Of a stretch of DNA of 64,000 nucleotides, positions 45,204-54,174 are shown piece by piece (the stretch's first letter is position 1; each line of letters begins with the position of its first letter). The translations under genes and the position numbers were made by a program. The DNA comes from Aquabacterium olei. Its GTDB lineage: Bacteria; Pseudomonadota; Gammaproteobacteria; Burkholderiales; Burkholderiaceae_C. The DNA is taken from contig NZ_CP029210.1 in NCBI RefSeq assembly GCF_003100395.1, forward strand, positions 3,658,001-3,722,000, read 5' to 3'. Under the pieces are notes generated by a model that did not search any database, was not told the DNA's origin, and saw nothing but the letters and a program-made list of their open reading frames with translations.

Positions 45204-47318
45204 TCAATGCGGGGGCGCATTGCTACGCATGCTAGCAGCGCTGCCCGGCATCGACATGCCGGCGGCGCGAACTTGTTGCAGTGTGGCCATTTCCAGCGGC
45301 AAGGTGAGACGGATCACCGTCCCGAAGCCCGGCCCGGACTCCACCAGGCATTGCCCGCTGAGCTGCTTGGCGCGGTGTTTCATGCTGGTCATGCCGTGGC
45401 CACGGTCCAGGCGGCCGTCGAGCTCCAGCGGGATGCCCTTGCCATTGTCCTGGATCACCAGCAGGAACTCGCGGCGTTCGAGCTGCACGTCGGCGGCAAT
45501 CACCACGTGCGAGGCGGCACTGTGCTTGATCACGTTACTCACGGCCTCGCGCAGGATGCGCGTCGTCTGCACGTAGGTGCGCGAAGACAGCGGCTCTTCG
45601 ACGATCTCGTTGGGGTTGCGCCATTCGCATTCGATGCCGGCCTGCCCCAGGCGGGAGACCACCTCGGCGCGCCAGTCGGCCAGCGCGTCGGACAGCACCA
45701 TGGGCCGGCCCGTCAGGCCGCGCACCGACAGGCGCATTTCTTCCAGCGCCTCGCGCGCCAGCGTGGAGATGCGGTCGTTGTCCGAGGTGTGGACGATGGT
45801 CAGCAGCTTGGCGCCCAGGTCGTCGTGCAGGTCGGAGGCAATGCGCTTGCGCTCCTTTTCGGCGATCTGTTCGACGCGCAGCTCGGCAATCTGGTTGAAG
45901 TTGCGCTCGATCTCGACGCTGATCTCGTGCACGCGGCGCTCCAGTTGCTGGCGCGCGCCCTCGGCGGTCTGCAACGCGCGGGCATACACCTGGATCAGGC
46001 GCACCGCCACCGCGCCGTACAGCAGCGGCATCACGAAGTGGGTGACATGGATGCCCCACAGCCGCAGCAGCCCCGCCTGGTAGGACAGCTCGATGCCGAG
46101 CACCGCCGCCACCACGCCCAGCGCCACGCACATCAGCCAGAACTCGGCACGGCGGCCCTTGCCCGCCTCCCACAGGAAGTAGGCGATGGCGGCAAAGATC
46201 TCGAGCGAGAAGACGACATACCAGAGTCGCGCACCCAGGAAGAGGTGGTCGACGCCCAGCAGCAGCAGGCTGGCCGGCATCAGCACGCACTGGGCCCACA
46301 GCACCGCGTTGACGCGGCCGCCCTGCTGCGGCGAGCCCGAGCGCACCCCGTGCCCCGCGTAGCCCAGCAGGAACTTGACGGCAAACGCTGCCATGGGCGC
46401 GAACAGCATCGCGATCAGCACCTCCTGTGCGGCGTTCGGCATGGGCACGTCGAGCGGAAAAAGGCGCCCGGTCATCAGCGCCCAGCCCAGCGTCAGCAGG
46501 CCGAAATGCACCAGATAGCCCAGCTTGCGCACCCAGGCCAGACCCAGGGCGAACAGCCCCAGCACCGCCAGCAACCCACCCAGCACCTGCGCGATGGTGC
46601 TGGTCCAGAAGGTCTGCTGATCGGCCAGCTGGCGGATTTCCTGCAGCGGCCCCACCCGCACGGCGGCCAGGCCCCCGGCACGCTGGCGGGCCGTCACACG
46701 CTCGACCGGGTAGCCCACCACCTTGATGTCCAGCGCGTTCTCGCGCGGCTTGAGCAGGCTCACGGGCAGCGGCACCAGGTGGGTGCGGTAGCAGTTGCGG
46801 GTGTAGGGATCGCTCATGCGCCCGCCGCGCCACACCAGTTCGCCATTGAGGTGCACCTCGACGTTGGAGCAGGCCCGCTCGATGTAGACCGCCTGCAGGG
46901 GATCGGCCCCGGACGGCGTGTGGTCGAAGCGGAAGCGGTACCAGACCCCGCCCTGGTAGCCAGGCCGGCTGGCGGCCCACTCGTCGGGCAGGGCTTGCAT
47001 GCGGCCGGGCGCCAGCGCCGGGAACTGCGGCGCATCACTGGCGACGGACCAGGCCTCATCCAGGCTGCGCACGCCGTCCTTGGCCGACACGACACCAGGG
47101 TGGCTGATTCGGACAGCCTCGCGGTTGAGGGCCAGCATGGCGTAAGCTGCCACCGTGGCAAGCATCAGGCCGAGCACGCCCAGCCAGGCAAGCCGGCGCC
47201 ATGACAGCGTGGACACGGTGGGGGAGACCCCCTCTTGAACGGCGACAGCCGACTCGGTCGACCCGGTCGACCCGGCCTTCCGGCCCTGGGCCCAGGACTG
47301 CCACCAACGATGCAACAT
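45204..47318 (-). CDS. Membrane sensor histidine kinase, 7TM type with HisKA_3 dimerisation domain
   Basis: A 704-residue sensor kinase. TM1 (about 43-64) leads to a periplasmic beta-rich domain (about 65-235; [31 protein letters not shown]) like the jelly-roll sensor domains found before 7TM modules. A block of about seven helices (240-445) and a coiled coil (445-490) follow, then the phosphorylation motif [15 protein letters not shown] (His498) and a HATPase domain ([24 protein letters not shown]). The DLHDDLG motif identifies the NarX-like HPK7 group, which pairs with LuxR-type regulators such as the one downstream. The ATG at 47318 is preceded by GGAG; a TTG at 47384 is less likely. The ligand is unknown. 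Confidence 0.9.
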   Translation of the reverse strand: MLHRWWQSWAQGRKAGSTGSTESAVAVQEGVSPTVSTLSWRRLAWLGVLGLMLATVAAYAMLALNREAVRISHPGVVSAKDGVRSLDEAWSVASDAPQFPALAPGRMQALPDEWAASRPGYQGGVWYRFRFDHTPSGADPLQAVYIERACSNVEVHLNGELVWRGGRMSDPYTRNCYRTHLVPLPVSLLKPRENALDIKVVGYPVERVTARQRAGGLAAVRVGPLQEIRQLADQQTFWTSTIAQVLGGLLAVLGLFALGLAWVRKLGYLVHFGLLTLGWALMTGRLFPLDVPMPNAAQEVLIAMLFAPMAAFAVKFLLGYAGHGVRSGSPQQGGRVNAVLWAQCVLMPASLLLLGVDHLFLGARLWYVVFSLEIFAAIAYFLWEAGKGRRAEFWLMCVALGVVAAVLGIELSYQAGLLRLWGIHVTHFVMPLLYGAVAVRLIQVYARALQTAEGARQQLERRVHEISVEIERNFNQIAELRVEQIAEKERKRIASDLHDDLGAKLLTIVHTSDNDRISTLAREALEEMRLSVRGLTGRPMVLSDALADWRAEVVSRLGQAGIECEWRNPNEIVEEPLSSRTYVQTTRILREAVSNVIKHSAASHVVIAADVQLERREFLLVIQDNGKGIPLELDGRLDRGHGMTSMKHRAKQLSGQCLVESGPGFGTVIRLTLPLEMATLQQVRAAGMSMPGSAASMRSNAPPH

Positions 47319-47452
47319 GCTCAAGGACAACTCCAAAGCCCCGCCACTTCCAGAGGGAAGCGGCACAAGGGCTGATTTTCGCAAGATAAGTCACACCTGA
47401 AACCAACCGGCAGGCGACAATTTGCCGCCTTTCTTCGGAATCCAGCGCCTCC

Positions 47453-48505
47453 ATGCTCCTGCGACACAGCTTCTCTCCCCCGGACAACGCCCGATTGGCC
47501 CACCTGTGCGGTCCGCTGGACGAACACCTGCGCAGCATCGAGGCCGCGTTCGGCGTGACGGTGAACCGCCGTGCCGAGCAGTTCCGCATCGAGGGCGCCC
47601 GGGGGGCCCCCAAGGTCGTGGCCGAATTGCTGGACGCCCTGTATGCCCGCGCCGACCGGCCGCTGGGTGCCGAACTGGTTCAGCTTGCCATCACCTCGAG
47701 CCTCTCACAGCTTCAGCGTGCCCGAGCCCCCCGCAAGGGCGATTCTCCGACGGACGCGGTGACGCCGCTGCCCAACGAGTCGGCCGAGGGCCCCGTGCTG
47801 CACACGCGCCGCGCCGACCTGCAAGGCCGCACGCCCAACCAGGTGGGCTACCTGCGCAGCATCCTGTCGCACGACCTGAGCTTCGGCATCGGGCCGGCCG
47901 GCACGGGCAAGACCTTTCTGGCCGTGGCCTGTGCGGTGGATGCGCTGGAACGCAGCGCCGTGCAGCGCATCATCCTGACGCGCCCGGCGGTCGAGGCCGG
48001 TGAGCGCCTGGGCTTTCTGCCGGGCGACCTGACCCAGAAGGTCGACCCCTATCTGCGTCCGCTGTACGACGCGTTGTACGACCTGATGGGCTTCGACCGC
48101 GTGGGCAAGGCCTTCGAGAAGGGCCTGATCGAGATCGCCCCGCTGGCCTTCATGCGCGGTCGCACGCTGAACCACGCCTTCATCATCCTCGACGAGGCGC
48201 AGAACACCACGCCCGAGCAGATGAAGATGTTCCTCACCCGCATCGGCTTCGGCTCGCGCGCGGTGGTCACGGGCGACGTCAGCCAGATCGACCTGCCGCG
48301 CGGCGCCAAGAGCGGCCTGATCGAGGCGGAGCGCATCCTCAAGCGGGTGCGCGGCGTGTCGTTCACGCGGTTCACGGCGGCCGATGTGGTGCGCCACCCG
48401 CTCGTGGCCCGCATCGTGGAGGCCTACGAGGCGGCCCAGGCCAGCGAGCCCGTGGCGCCTGCGGCCGCCGCCCCCGCCCGCCCCACCGACGTCCCGTCCG
48501 CCTGA
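47453..48505 (+). CDS. phoH: PhoH family ATPase (YbeZ-like)
   Basis: Cytosolic P-loop ATPase of 350 residues, of the YbeZ type that functions with the endoribonuclease YbeY in RNA metabolism. An N-terminal KH-like segment ([20 protein letters not shown]) precedes [10 protein letters not shown], Walker [15 protein letters not shown] (Lys153), [16 protein letters not shown] and Walker [21 protein letters not shown]. The ybeY gene follows 58 bp downstream, the conserved order. It is divergent from the kinase operon. Confidence 0.95.
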   Translation: MLLRHSFSPPDNARLAHLCGPLDEHLRSIEAAFGVTVNRRAEQFRIEGARGAPKVVAELLDALYARADRPLGAELVQLAITSSLSQLQRARAPRKGDSPTDAVTPLPNESAEGPVLHTRRADLQGRTPNQVGYLRSILSHDLSFGIGPAGTGKTFLAVACAVDALERSAVQRIILTRPAVEAGERLGFLPGDLTQKVDPYLRPLYDALYDLMGFDRVGKAFEKGLIEIAPLAFMRGRTLNHAFIILDEAQNTTPEQMKMFLTRIGFGSRAVVTGDVSQIDLPRGAKSGLIEAERILKRVRGVSFTRFTAADVVRHPLVARIVEAYEAAQASEPVAPAAAAPARPTDVPSA

Positions 48506-48563
48506 GCCGGCCGCCGTCCCGCACGCCACCGTCTTTCCTTTCCCGGTTGTTGCCCTTCCCCGC

Positions 48564-49010
48564 ATGAAGCCTTCCCTGAGCCTGAGCCTGCAGTTCGCCG
48601 ACAAGCGTCACCGCGACATCCTCCCCCGCCACAAGGTGGCCCGCTGGCTCAAGGCCGCCCTCGAAGGCGATGCCGAGCTGGCAGTGCGCATCGTCGATGC
48701 CGAAGAGGGGCAGACGCTGAACCGCGACTACCGGCAGAAGGACTACGCGACCAACGTGCTCACCTTCGACTACGCGACCGAGCCCGTGGTCATGGCCGAC
48801 CTGATCCTGTGCGCGCCGGTGATCGAGCGCGAGGCCGAGGAACAGGGCAAGACGCTGGAGGCCCACTACGCCCACATGCTGGTGCACGGCGCCCTGCATG
48901 CGCAGGGCTGGGACCACCTCGAAGACGACGAGGCCCAGGCCATGGAAGCGCGTGAGCGCGAGGTGATGGCGGCGCTCGGCTTTGCCGACCCCTATGGCGC
49001 GGAAGCCTGA
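48564..49010 (+). CDS. ybeY: Endoribonuclease YbeY (rRNA maturation factor)
   Basis: Zinc-dependent endoribonuclease needed for 16S rRNA 3'-end maturation and ribosome quality control. The 148-residue protein shows [29 protein letters not shown] and the metal-binding motif [11 protein letters not shown] (three His). The start at 48564 gives the expected N-terminus; the frame upstream overlaps phoH. In most relatives a CorC-like transporter-associated gene comes next; here a diguanylate cyclase follows after 15 bp. Confidence 0.95.
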   Translation: MKPSLSLSLQFADKRHRDILPRHKVARWLKAALEGDAELAVRIVDAEEGQTLNRDYRQKDYATNVLTFDYATEPVVMADLILCAPVIEREAEEQGKTLEAHYAHMLVHGALHAQGWDHLEDDEAQAMEAREREVMAALGFADPYGAEA

Positions 49011-49025
49011 GCAACAGGAGCAGAC

Positions 49026-50489
49026 ATGGGTGAGTTGTACGAAGACATGTTCGAGCTGGCACCGGTGTCGCTCTGGCTCGAGGACTACAGCGCGCTCAAG
49101 CAGCTGTTCGACCGCTGGCGCGCCGAGCGCGTCGAGGACCTGCGTGCCCATCTGAGCGGGCACCCCGAGCGCACCGCCGAATGCGCCGCCGCGATCCGCC
49201 TGCTGCGTGTGAACCGCCACACCCTGGACCTTTATGGCGCCGCCGACCTGGCCGAGCTGTCAGCCAACCTGCACCGCGTGTTCCGCGACGACATGCTGCA
49301 CAACTTCGTGTGGGAGCTGGAGCAGCTGTGGTCGGGCCAGACGCACTTTCGCAGCCAGACGGTGAACTACACCCTGCATGGCGAGCGGCTCGCCATCACG
49401 CTGCGGGCCAACGTGCTGCCCGGCCACGAGGCCACCTGGAGCCGCGTGCTGCTGGCCATCGAGGACGTGACCGAGCGCACCCGCGGCGAGCAGGCCCTGC
49501 GCCGCAGCGAGCTGTACGCCAAGGGGCTGTTCGAGCATTCGCCGGTCTCGCTGTGGGTGGAAGACTTCAGCGGCGTGCGCAAGCTGCTCGACGAGGTCCG
49601 TCGGCAGGACATCGAGGATTTCCGCGTCTTCCTCGACGTGCACCCCGACTTCGTCCTGCGCTGCATGCAGGAGATCCGCGTGCTCGACGTCAACCAGCAG
49701 ACGCTGGAGATGTTCCGCGCGGCGGACAAGGCCACGCTGTTGGGCCGGCTCGATGAGGTGTTCCGCGGCGACATGCGCACCCACTTCGCGGAGCAGCTGA
49801 TCGAGCTCTGGCACGGCCGTCTGTTCCAGCAGCGCGAGGTGGTGAACTATGCACTCGATGGCGAAAAGCTGCACGTGTACCTGCAGTTCTCGGTGCTGCC
49901 GGGCCACGAGGACAGCTGGGACCAGGTGCTGGTGTCGCTGACGGACATCAGCGCCCGCAAGAAGGCCGAGGCCTACCTGGAGTACCTGGGCCAGCACGAC
50001 GCCCTGACGGGGCTGCGCAACCGCGGCTTCTTCATGGACGAGCTGGCGCGCATCGAACGGCGCGGGCCGTGGCCCGCCAGCGTCATCGTGCTCGACCTCA
50101 ACGACCTCAAGCAGACGAACGACGAGTTCGGGCACGCGGGCGGCGATGCGCTGCTGCGCCGGCTGGGTGAGGTGCTGCGCAAGGCGGTGGAGCGGCCGGC
50201 CACCGCCTCACGGCTGGGCGGCGACGAGTTCGCCATCCTGCTGCCCGGCGCCGACGCGCGGCACGCCGAGTTCACCGTGGAGCAGGTGCACGAACTGCTG
50301 GCACTCAACAACCAGTATCACGCGGGGCACACACTGAGCGTGTCGATCGGCTGGGCCACGAGCCAGGACGGCGAGCGCATGGAGGCACTGCTGCACCGGG
50401 CCGACCAGGCAATGTACGAGGCCAAACGCCGCCACTATGTGCGGCTGGGCCACGACCGCCGGGCCATGGCCGATCGGCGGTCGACCTGA
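49026..50489 (+). CDS. Diguanylate cyclase with duplicated PAS-like sensor domains
   Basis: Soluble c-di-GMP synthase of 487 residues. Two homologous sensor modules stand in tandem: the first contains APVSLWLEDYSALKQLFDRW (about 12-31) and the second SPVSLWVEDFSGVRKLLDEV about 165 residues later. Both are followed by matching VNRHTLDLYGA or VNQQTLEMFRA and LPGHE segments. The C-terminal GGDEF domain starts HDALTGLRNRGFF and has an intact active-site motif RLGGDEFAILLPG (GGDEF at about 398-402). No RxxD inhibitory site precedes it (PATAS instead). CAGGAG fixes the start. The ligand is unknown, and there are no membrane segments. Confidence 0.9.
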   Translation: MGELYEDMFELAPVSLWLEDYSALKQLFDRWRAERVEDLRAHLSGHPERTAECAAAIRLLRVNRHTLDLYGAADLAELSANLHRVFRDDMLHNFVWELEQLWSGQTHFRSQTVNYTLHGERLAITLRANVLPGHEATWSRVLLAIEDVTERTRGEQALRRSELYAKGLFEHSPVSLWVEDFSGVRKLLDEVRRQDIEDFRVFLDVHPDFVLRCMQEIRVLDVNQQTLEMFRAADKATLLGRLDEVFRGDMRTHFAEQLIELWHGRLFQQREVVNYALDGEKLHVYLQFSVLPGHEDSWDQVLVSLTDISARKKAEAYLEYLGQHDALTGLRNRGFFMDELARIERRGPWPASVIVLDLNDLKQTNDEFGHAGGDALLRRLGEVLRKAVERPATASRLGGDEFAILLPGADARHAEFTVEQVHELLALNNQYHAGHTLSVSIGWATSQDGERMEALLHRADQAMYEAKRRHYVRLGHDRRAMADRRST

Positions 50490-50510
50490 GCGGCCCGCCA
50501 CCGGGCCGCT
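50489..50510. terminator. Hairpin between convergent cyclase and metH genes
   Basis: AGCGGCCCG (50489-50497) and CGGGCCGCT (50502-50510) form a perfect 9-bp stem with a 4-nt loop, starting on the last base of the cyclase stop codon. No T-tract follows on either strand, so the termination role is inferred from position and stem strength. Confidence 0.5.
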
Positions 50511-50515
50511 GAGCC

Positions 50516-51622
50516 TCAGGCGGCTTTCAGGCCGCTCAGAAAGCCGGTGGTGCCACCGTCATGCAGGCAGCGCGGCTTCCACTGCCCCACGCGCTTTGCG
50601 ATCTCGGCGATGTGATCGGGCGTGGTGCCGCAGCAGCCGCCCGCGATGTTCAGGAAGCCCGCCTTCGCGAACTCCTCGACCAGGCTGCCGGTGATCTCGG
50701 GCGTCTCGTCGAAGCCGGTGTCGCTCATCGGGTTGGGCAGGCCCGCGTTCGGGTAGCAGCTCACATACGTGTCGCCGGCAATCTTGGCCAGCTCCTCGAT
50801 GTAGGGGCGCATCAGCGTGGCACCCAGCGCGCAGTTCAGGCCGATGGCCAGCGGGTGGGCGTGGCGCACCGAATGCCAGAAGGCGCTGACGGTCTGGCCC
50901 GACAGGATGCGGCCGGAGGCATCGGTCACGGTGCCCGAGATGATGATGGGCAGGCGCTCGCCGGTGTCCTCGAACAGCTCGTCGATCGCGAAGATGGCGG
51001 CCTTGGCGTTGAGCGTGTCGAAGATGGTTTCGACCAGGAAGACGTCACAGCCGCCTTCCATCAGCGCCTTGGCCTGCTCGTAATAGGCCTGGCGCAGCGT
51101 GTCGAAATCGACGTTGCGGGCGCCCGGGTCGTTCACGTCGGGGCTGATGCTGGCGGTCTTGGGCGTCGGGCCGATGGCGCCGGCCACGAAGCGCGGCTTG
51201 TCAGGCGTGCTGTACTTGTCGCACGCCTCGCGCGCCATGCGGGCGGCCACGAGGTTCATCTCGTAAGCCAGCTCGGGCAGCTCGTAATCGTCTTGCGCCA
51301 CGGTGGTGGCGCCGAAGGTGTTGGTCTCGATCAGGTCGGCGCCGGCGGCCAGGTACTGCTCGTGGATCTCGCGGATCACCTCGGGCCGGGTCAGCTGCAG
51401 CAGCTCGTTGTTGCCCTTCAGATCCTTGCCGTGCTCGGCAAAGCGGGTGCCGCGGTAGTCGGCCTCGGTCAGCTTGTAGCGCTGGATCATGGTGCCCATG
51501 GCGCCGTCGAGCACCACGATGCGCTGGCGCATGATCTCGGGCAGTTGCGCGGCGCGGGTGTAAGGGCGGCGTTCGACGGGCTCGCGGGTGCGGGCCTCAG
51601 CGTTTCGGGCGGGCGTGTTCAT
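50516..51622 (-). CDS. Methionine synthase N-terminal module (homocysteine S-methyltransferase)
   Basis: Homocysteine-binding barrel of cobalamin-dependent methionine synthase (MetH) encoded as a separate 368-residue protein. Motifs are MetH-like: [38 protein letters not shown], the zinc ligand region GLNCALGA and the paired cysteines in [13 protein letters not shown] complete MetH also needs folate, cobalamin and activation domains (over 1200 residues). Split MetH genes are known in betaproteobacteria, where the second part usually follows directly, but here the downstream gene is a convergent diguanylate cyclase. The partner must be elsewhere. Confidence 0.88.
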   Translation of the reverse strand: MNTPARNAEARTREPVERRPYTRAAQLPEIMRQRIVVLDGAMGTMIQRYKLTEADYRGTRFAEHGKDLKGNNELLQLTRPEVIREIHEQYLAAGADLIETNTFGATTVAQDDYELPELAYEMNLVAARMAREACDKYSTPDKPRFVAGAIGPTPKTASISPDVNDPGARNVDFDTLRQAYYEQAKALMEGGCDVFLVETIFDTLNAKAAIFAIDELFEDTGERLPIIISGTVTDASGRILSGQTVSAFWHSVRHAHPLAIGLNCALGATLMRPYIEELAKIAGDTYVSCYPNAGLPNPMSDTGFDETPEITGSLVEEFAKAGFLNIAGGCCGTTPDHIAEIAKRVGQWKPRCLHDGGTTGFLSGLKAA

Positions 51623-51700
51623 CCGGCCATTTTAGAGAGTTGCGCCGGCCCTTGCCCTCGCGCAGGATGGGCGTCGTCCGCAAACCCCACAATCCTCCCC

Positions 51701-52549
51701 ATGGACAAGGACATCGACAAGCCGCTGGATGGATGGCGCCTGCGCCTCTACACCATCATCTTCGAAGCCGACACCGTGGCGGGTCGGCGCTTCGACCAGA
51801 CCCTCATCGGGCTGATCCTGCTGAGCGTGACGGTGGTCGTGCTCGACAGCGTGGCGACGCTGCAGGCGCATGCCGGCGGCCTGTTCGATGCGCTGGAGTG
51901 GCTGTTCACGCTCATCTTCACCGTCGAATACGGGCTGCGGCTGCTGTGCGTGCGGCGCCCCTTGACGTACGCCCTGAGCTTCTACGGGATCATTGATCTG
52001 ATTTCGGTGCTGCCGACCTACCTGGCGCTGCTGGTGCCCGAGGCGCATTTCTTCATCGACGTGCGCATCCTGCGGCTGATGCGGGTGTTCCGGATCTTCA
52101 AGCTGACGGGCTATGTGTCGGAGTACAACGCGCTGGGCCGCGCGCTGGTCGCCAGCCGGCGCAAGATCATGGTCTTCCTGTCCTTCGTGCTGATGGTGGT
52201 GCTCATCATGGGCACGGTGATGTACGTGGTGGAAGGGCCGGCCAATGGTTACACCAGCATCCCCACCGCCATGTACTGGGCGGTGACCACGATGACGACG
52301 GTGGGCTTTGGCGACATCACGCCCAAGACGGACCTCGGCCGCCTGATCTCGTCACTGATGATGATTCTGGGCTGGGGTGTGCTGGCGGTGCCCACCGGCA
52401 TCGTGACGACCGAGCTCGCCATGCAGCGCCCCACGTTCGGCCGGCCGACCACACGCACCTGCCAGCGCTGCCTGACGGAGGGCCACCCGCCCGAGGCGAA
52501 CTACTGCCTGCGCTGCGGCGCCGATCTGCCCGAATGGCAGCATGACTGA
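51701..52549 (+). CDS. Voltage-gated-type potassium channel with C-terminal zinc ribbon
   Basis: Six-helix ion channel subunit of 282 residues. S1-S3 span about 32-112. S4 has a basic residue every third position (Arg122, 125, 128, 131, Lys134). The pore follows with selectivity filter TVGFGD (200-205) and S6 (ISSLMMILGWGVLAVPTGIV). The cytosolic tail ends in a four-cysteine zinc ribbon: Cys254-x2-Cys257 and Cys269-x2-Cys272. The filter predicts K+ selectivity. The start at 51701 is the Met before KDIDKPLDGWRLR; the frame upstream is antisense to metH. Confidence 0.9.
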   Translation: MDKDIDKPLDGWRLRLYTIIFEADTVAGRRFDQTLIGLILLSVTVVVLDSVATLQAHAGGLFDALEWLFTLIFTVEYGLRLLCVRRPLTYALSFYGIIDLISVLPTYLALLVPEAHFFIDVRILRLMRVFRIFKLTGYVSEYNALGRALVASRRKIMVFLSFVLMVVLIMGTVMYVVEGPANGYTSIPTAMYWAVTTMTTVGFGDITPKTDLGRLISSLMMILGWGVLAVPTGIVTTELAMQRPTFGRPTTRTCQRCLTEGHPPEANYCLRCGADLPEWQHD

Positions 52550-52557
52550 CGGCCGAT

Positions 52558-54174
52558 TCAGCGGGTGACGCGGCCGGGCAGCGGGTGGCTCGGCGGGTCG
52601 ATCTCGTCGGCGTTGAACACCGAATCCCGGAAGGTGGGCCGGTTGGCGGGCACCTCGTCGCTCAGGGCCCACAGCTGCAGGTGGGTGGCGGGCATGGGCC
52701 GTGCAAACAGAAAGCCCTGCATCTGGTCACAGCCCAGTTGCTTGAGGATGTCCTGCTGGGCCACGGTCTCGACGCCTTCGGCGACCACTTCCAGTCCCAG
52801 CGCGTGCGAGAGCTTGATGACGGCCTTGACGATGGCCCGCGCATCCGACTGGCTGCCGAGGTCCTGCACGAAGCTGCGGTCGATCTTGATCTGGCTGGCC
52901 GGCAGCTTGCGCAGGTAGCTGAGGCTGGAGTAGCCGGTGCCAAAGTCGTCGATCGACAGTGCCACCCCGGTGACGGCCAGGCGCTCGAAGATGCGCAGCG
53001 TGGCGCTGGGGTCTTCCATCGCGGCACTTTCGGTGAGTTCGAAGGTGATGAGGTCGGGCGGCACACCGTGGCGCGCCAGGATCTCGCCCACGCGGTCGAC
53101 CAGATCGGGCTGGCGCAGCTGGTGCACCGACACGTTGATGGCCACGCGCATGCTGAGCCCCGCCCCGCGCCACGCCTGGATCTGGCGGGCGGCTTCGTCG
53201 ATGACCCACTGGCCCAGCGCACCGATGAGGCCGAAGCGCTCGGCCACCGGAATGAACACGACGGGGCTGACCGCCCCGCGCTGCGGGTGCTGCCAGCGCA
53301 GCAGCGCCTCGACGCCGGCAATCTGGCCGCTCGCGCTGTCGATCTTGGGCTGGTAGTGCAGCGACAGGCCCTGGCCGGTTTCGAGCGCGGTGCGCAGGTC
53401 GCGCTGCAGCTCGACGGCGGCCTCGGCGTCGTGGTCCATGCCCGGCTCGTAGAAGCAGTGCATGTTGCCGCCGGCCCGTTTGGCCGCCAGCATCGCGGCG
53501 TCGGCCCGTGCGATGAGGCGCGCGCGCGGGCCGTGGTCCGGGTAGAGCACGATGCCGACGGAACACGACACGCGAACCTCGCGCCCCGCCAGCATGTAGG
53601 GTCGCTCGAGGCTGGCGCGCACGCGCTCGGCCACCAGCGCGGCCGCCCCGGCATCGGGATCGCCATCGAGCAGCACGAGGAATTCGTCGCCGCCCAGCCG
53701 GGCCACGGTGTCGGTGCTGCGGCCGTGCTCGCTCAGCCGGCGGCCCACTTCGCGCAAGAGCGCATCGCCCACGCCGTGCCCGAAGGAGTCGTTCACCGGC
53801 TTGAAACCGTCGATGTCGATGTAGAGCAGGCCCAGTCGACGCTGCCGCGCCTCGGCGCGCAGCACGGCCGAGGCGAGCTGGTCTTCCAGCATCAGGCGCG
53901 TGCCCAACCCGGTCAGGGGGTCGGTCACGCGCTGGCCCGCCGTGGCCTCGGCCACCGGGCTCCAGCCGCTCAGCCCGGCACCCGCCGGGGGCGCCGGGGC
54001 GCTCCCCGCCGCCGGCGTGGCCTGACCCTCCGGTGGGCGGCGCCGGGCGGCGGTGCGCGAATCCAGTTCGCGCAGCTGCTGCCACCAGCGCAGCCCCGCC
54101 ACGAGGGCGAGCGTGCCCAGGATGCCGGCCAGCAGCCACCACCAGGGCGACACGGCCTGCAGATCGGTCTCCAT
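52558..54174 (-). CDS. GGDEF-EAL c-di-GMP turnover protein, membrane anchored
   Basis: A 538-residue protein with one N-terminal membrane helix (about 11-28), a Pro/Ala linker, a GGDEF domain (active-site motif 161-165, [10 protein letters not shown]) and an EAL phosphodiesterase domain (EALLRW at 289, [39 protein letters not shown]). A canonical product-inhibition site RSTD (152-155) sits five residues before GGDEF. Both catalytic signatures are intact, so net activity cannot be told from sequence. The start ATG overlaps the stop of the upstream gene (TGATG), indicating translational coupling with its MHYT-like partner. Confidence 0.92.
   Translation of the reverse strand: METDLQAVSPWWWLLAGILGTLALVAGLRWWQQLRELDSRTAARRRPPEGQATPAAGSAPAPPAGAGLSGWSPVAEATAGQRVTDPLTGLGTRLMLEDQLASAVLRAEARQRRLGLLYIDIDGFKPVNDSFGHGVGDALLREVGRRLSEHGRSTDTVARLGGDEFLVLLDGDPDAGAAALVAERVRASLERPYMLAGREVRVSCSVGIVLYPDHGPRARLIARADAAMLAAKRAGGNMHCFYEPGMDHDAEAAVELQRDLRTALETGQGLSLHYQPKIDSASGQIAGVEALLRWQHPQRGAVSPVVFIPVAERFGLIGALGQWVIDEAARQIQAWRGAGLSMRVAINVSVHQLRQPDLVDRVGEILARHGVPPDLITFELTESAAMEDPSATLRIFERLAVTGVALSIDDFGTGYSSLSYLRKLPASQIKIDRSFVQDLGSQSDARAIVKAVIKLSHALGLEVVAEGVETVAQQDILKQLGCDQMQGFLFARPMPATHLQLWALSDEVPANRPTFRDSVFNADEIDPPSHPLPGRVTR

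Noticed and set aside
51640..51720. Possible upstream extension of the ion-channel gene into the metH region
   Set aside because: The frame is open to 50561 only because it runs antisense to metH; the channel homology starts at the ATG at 51701.
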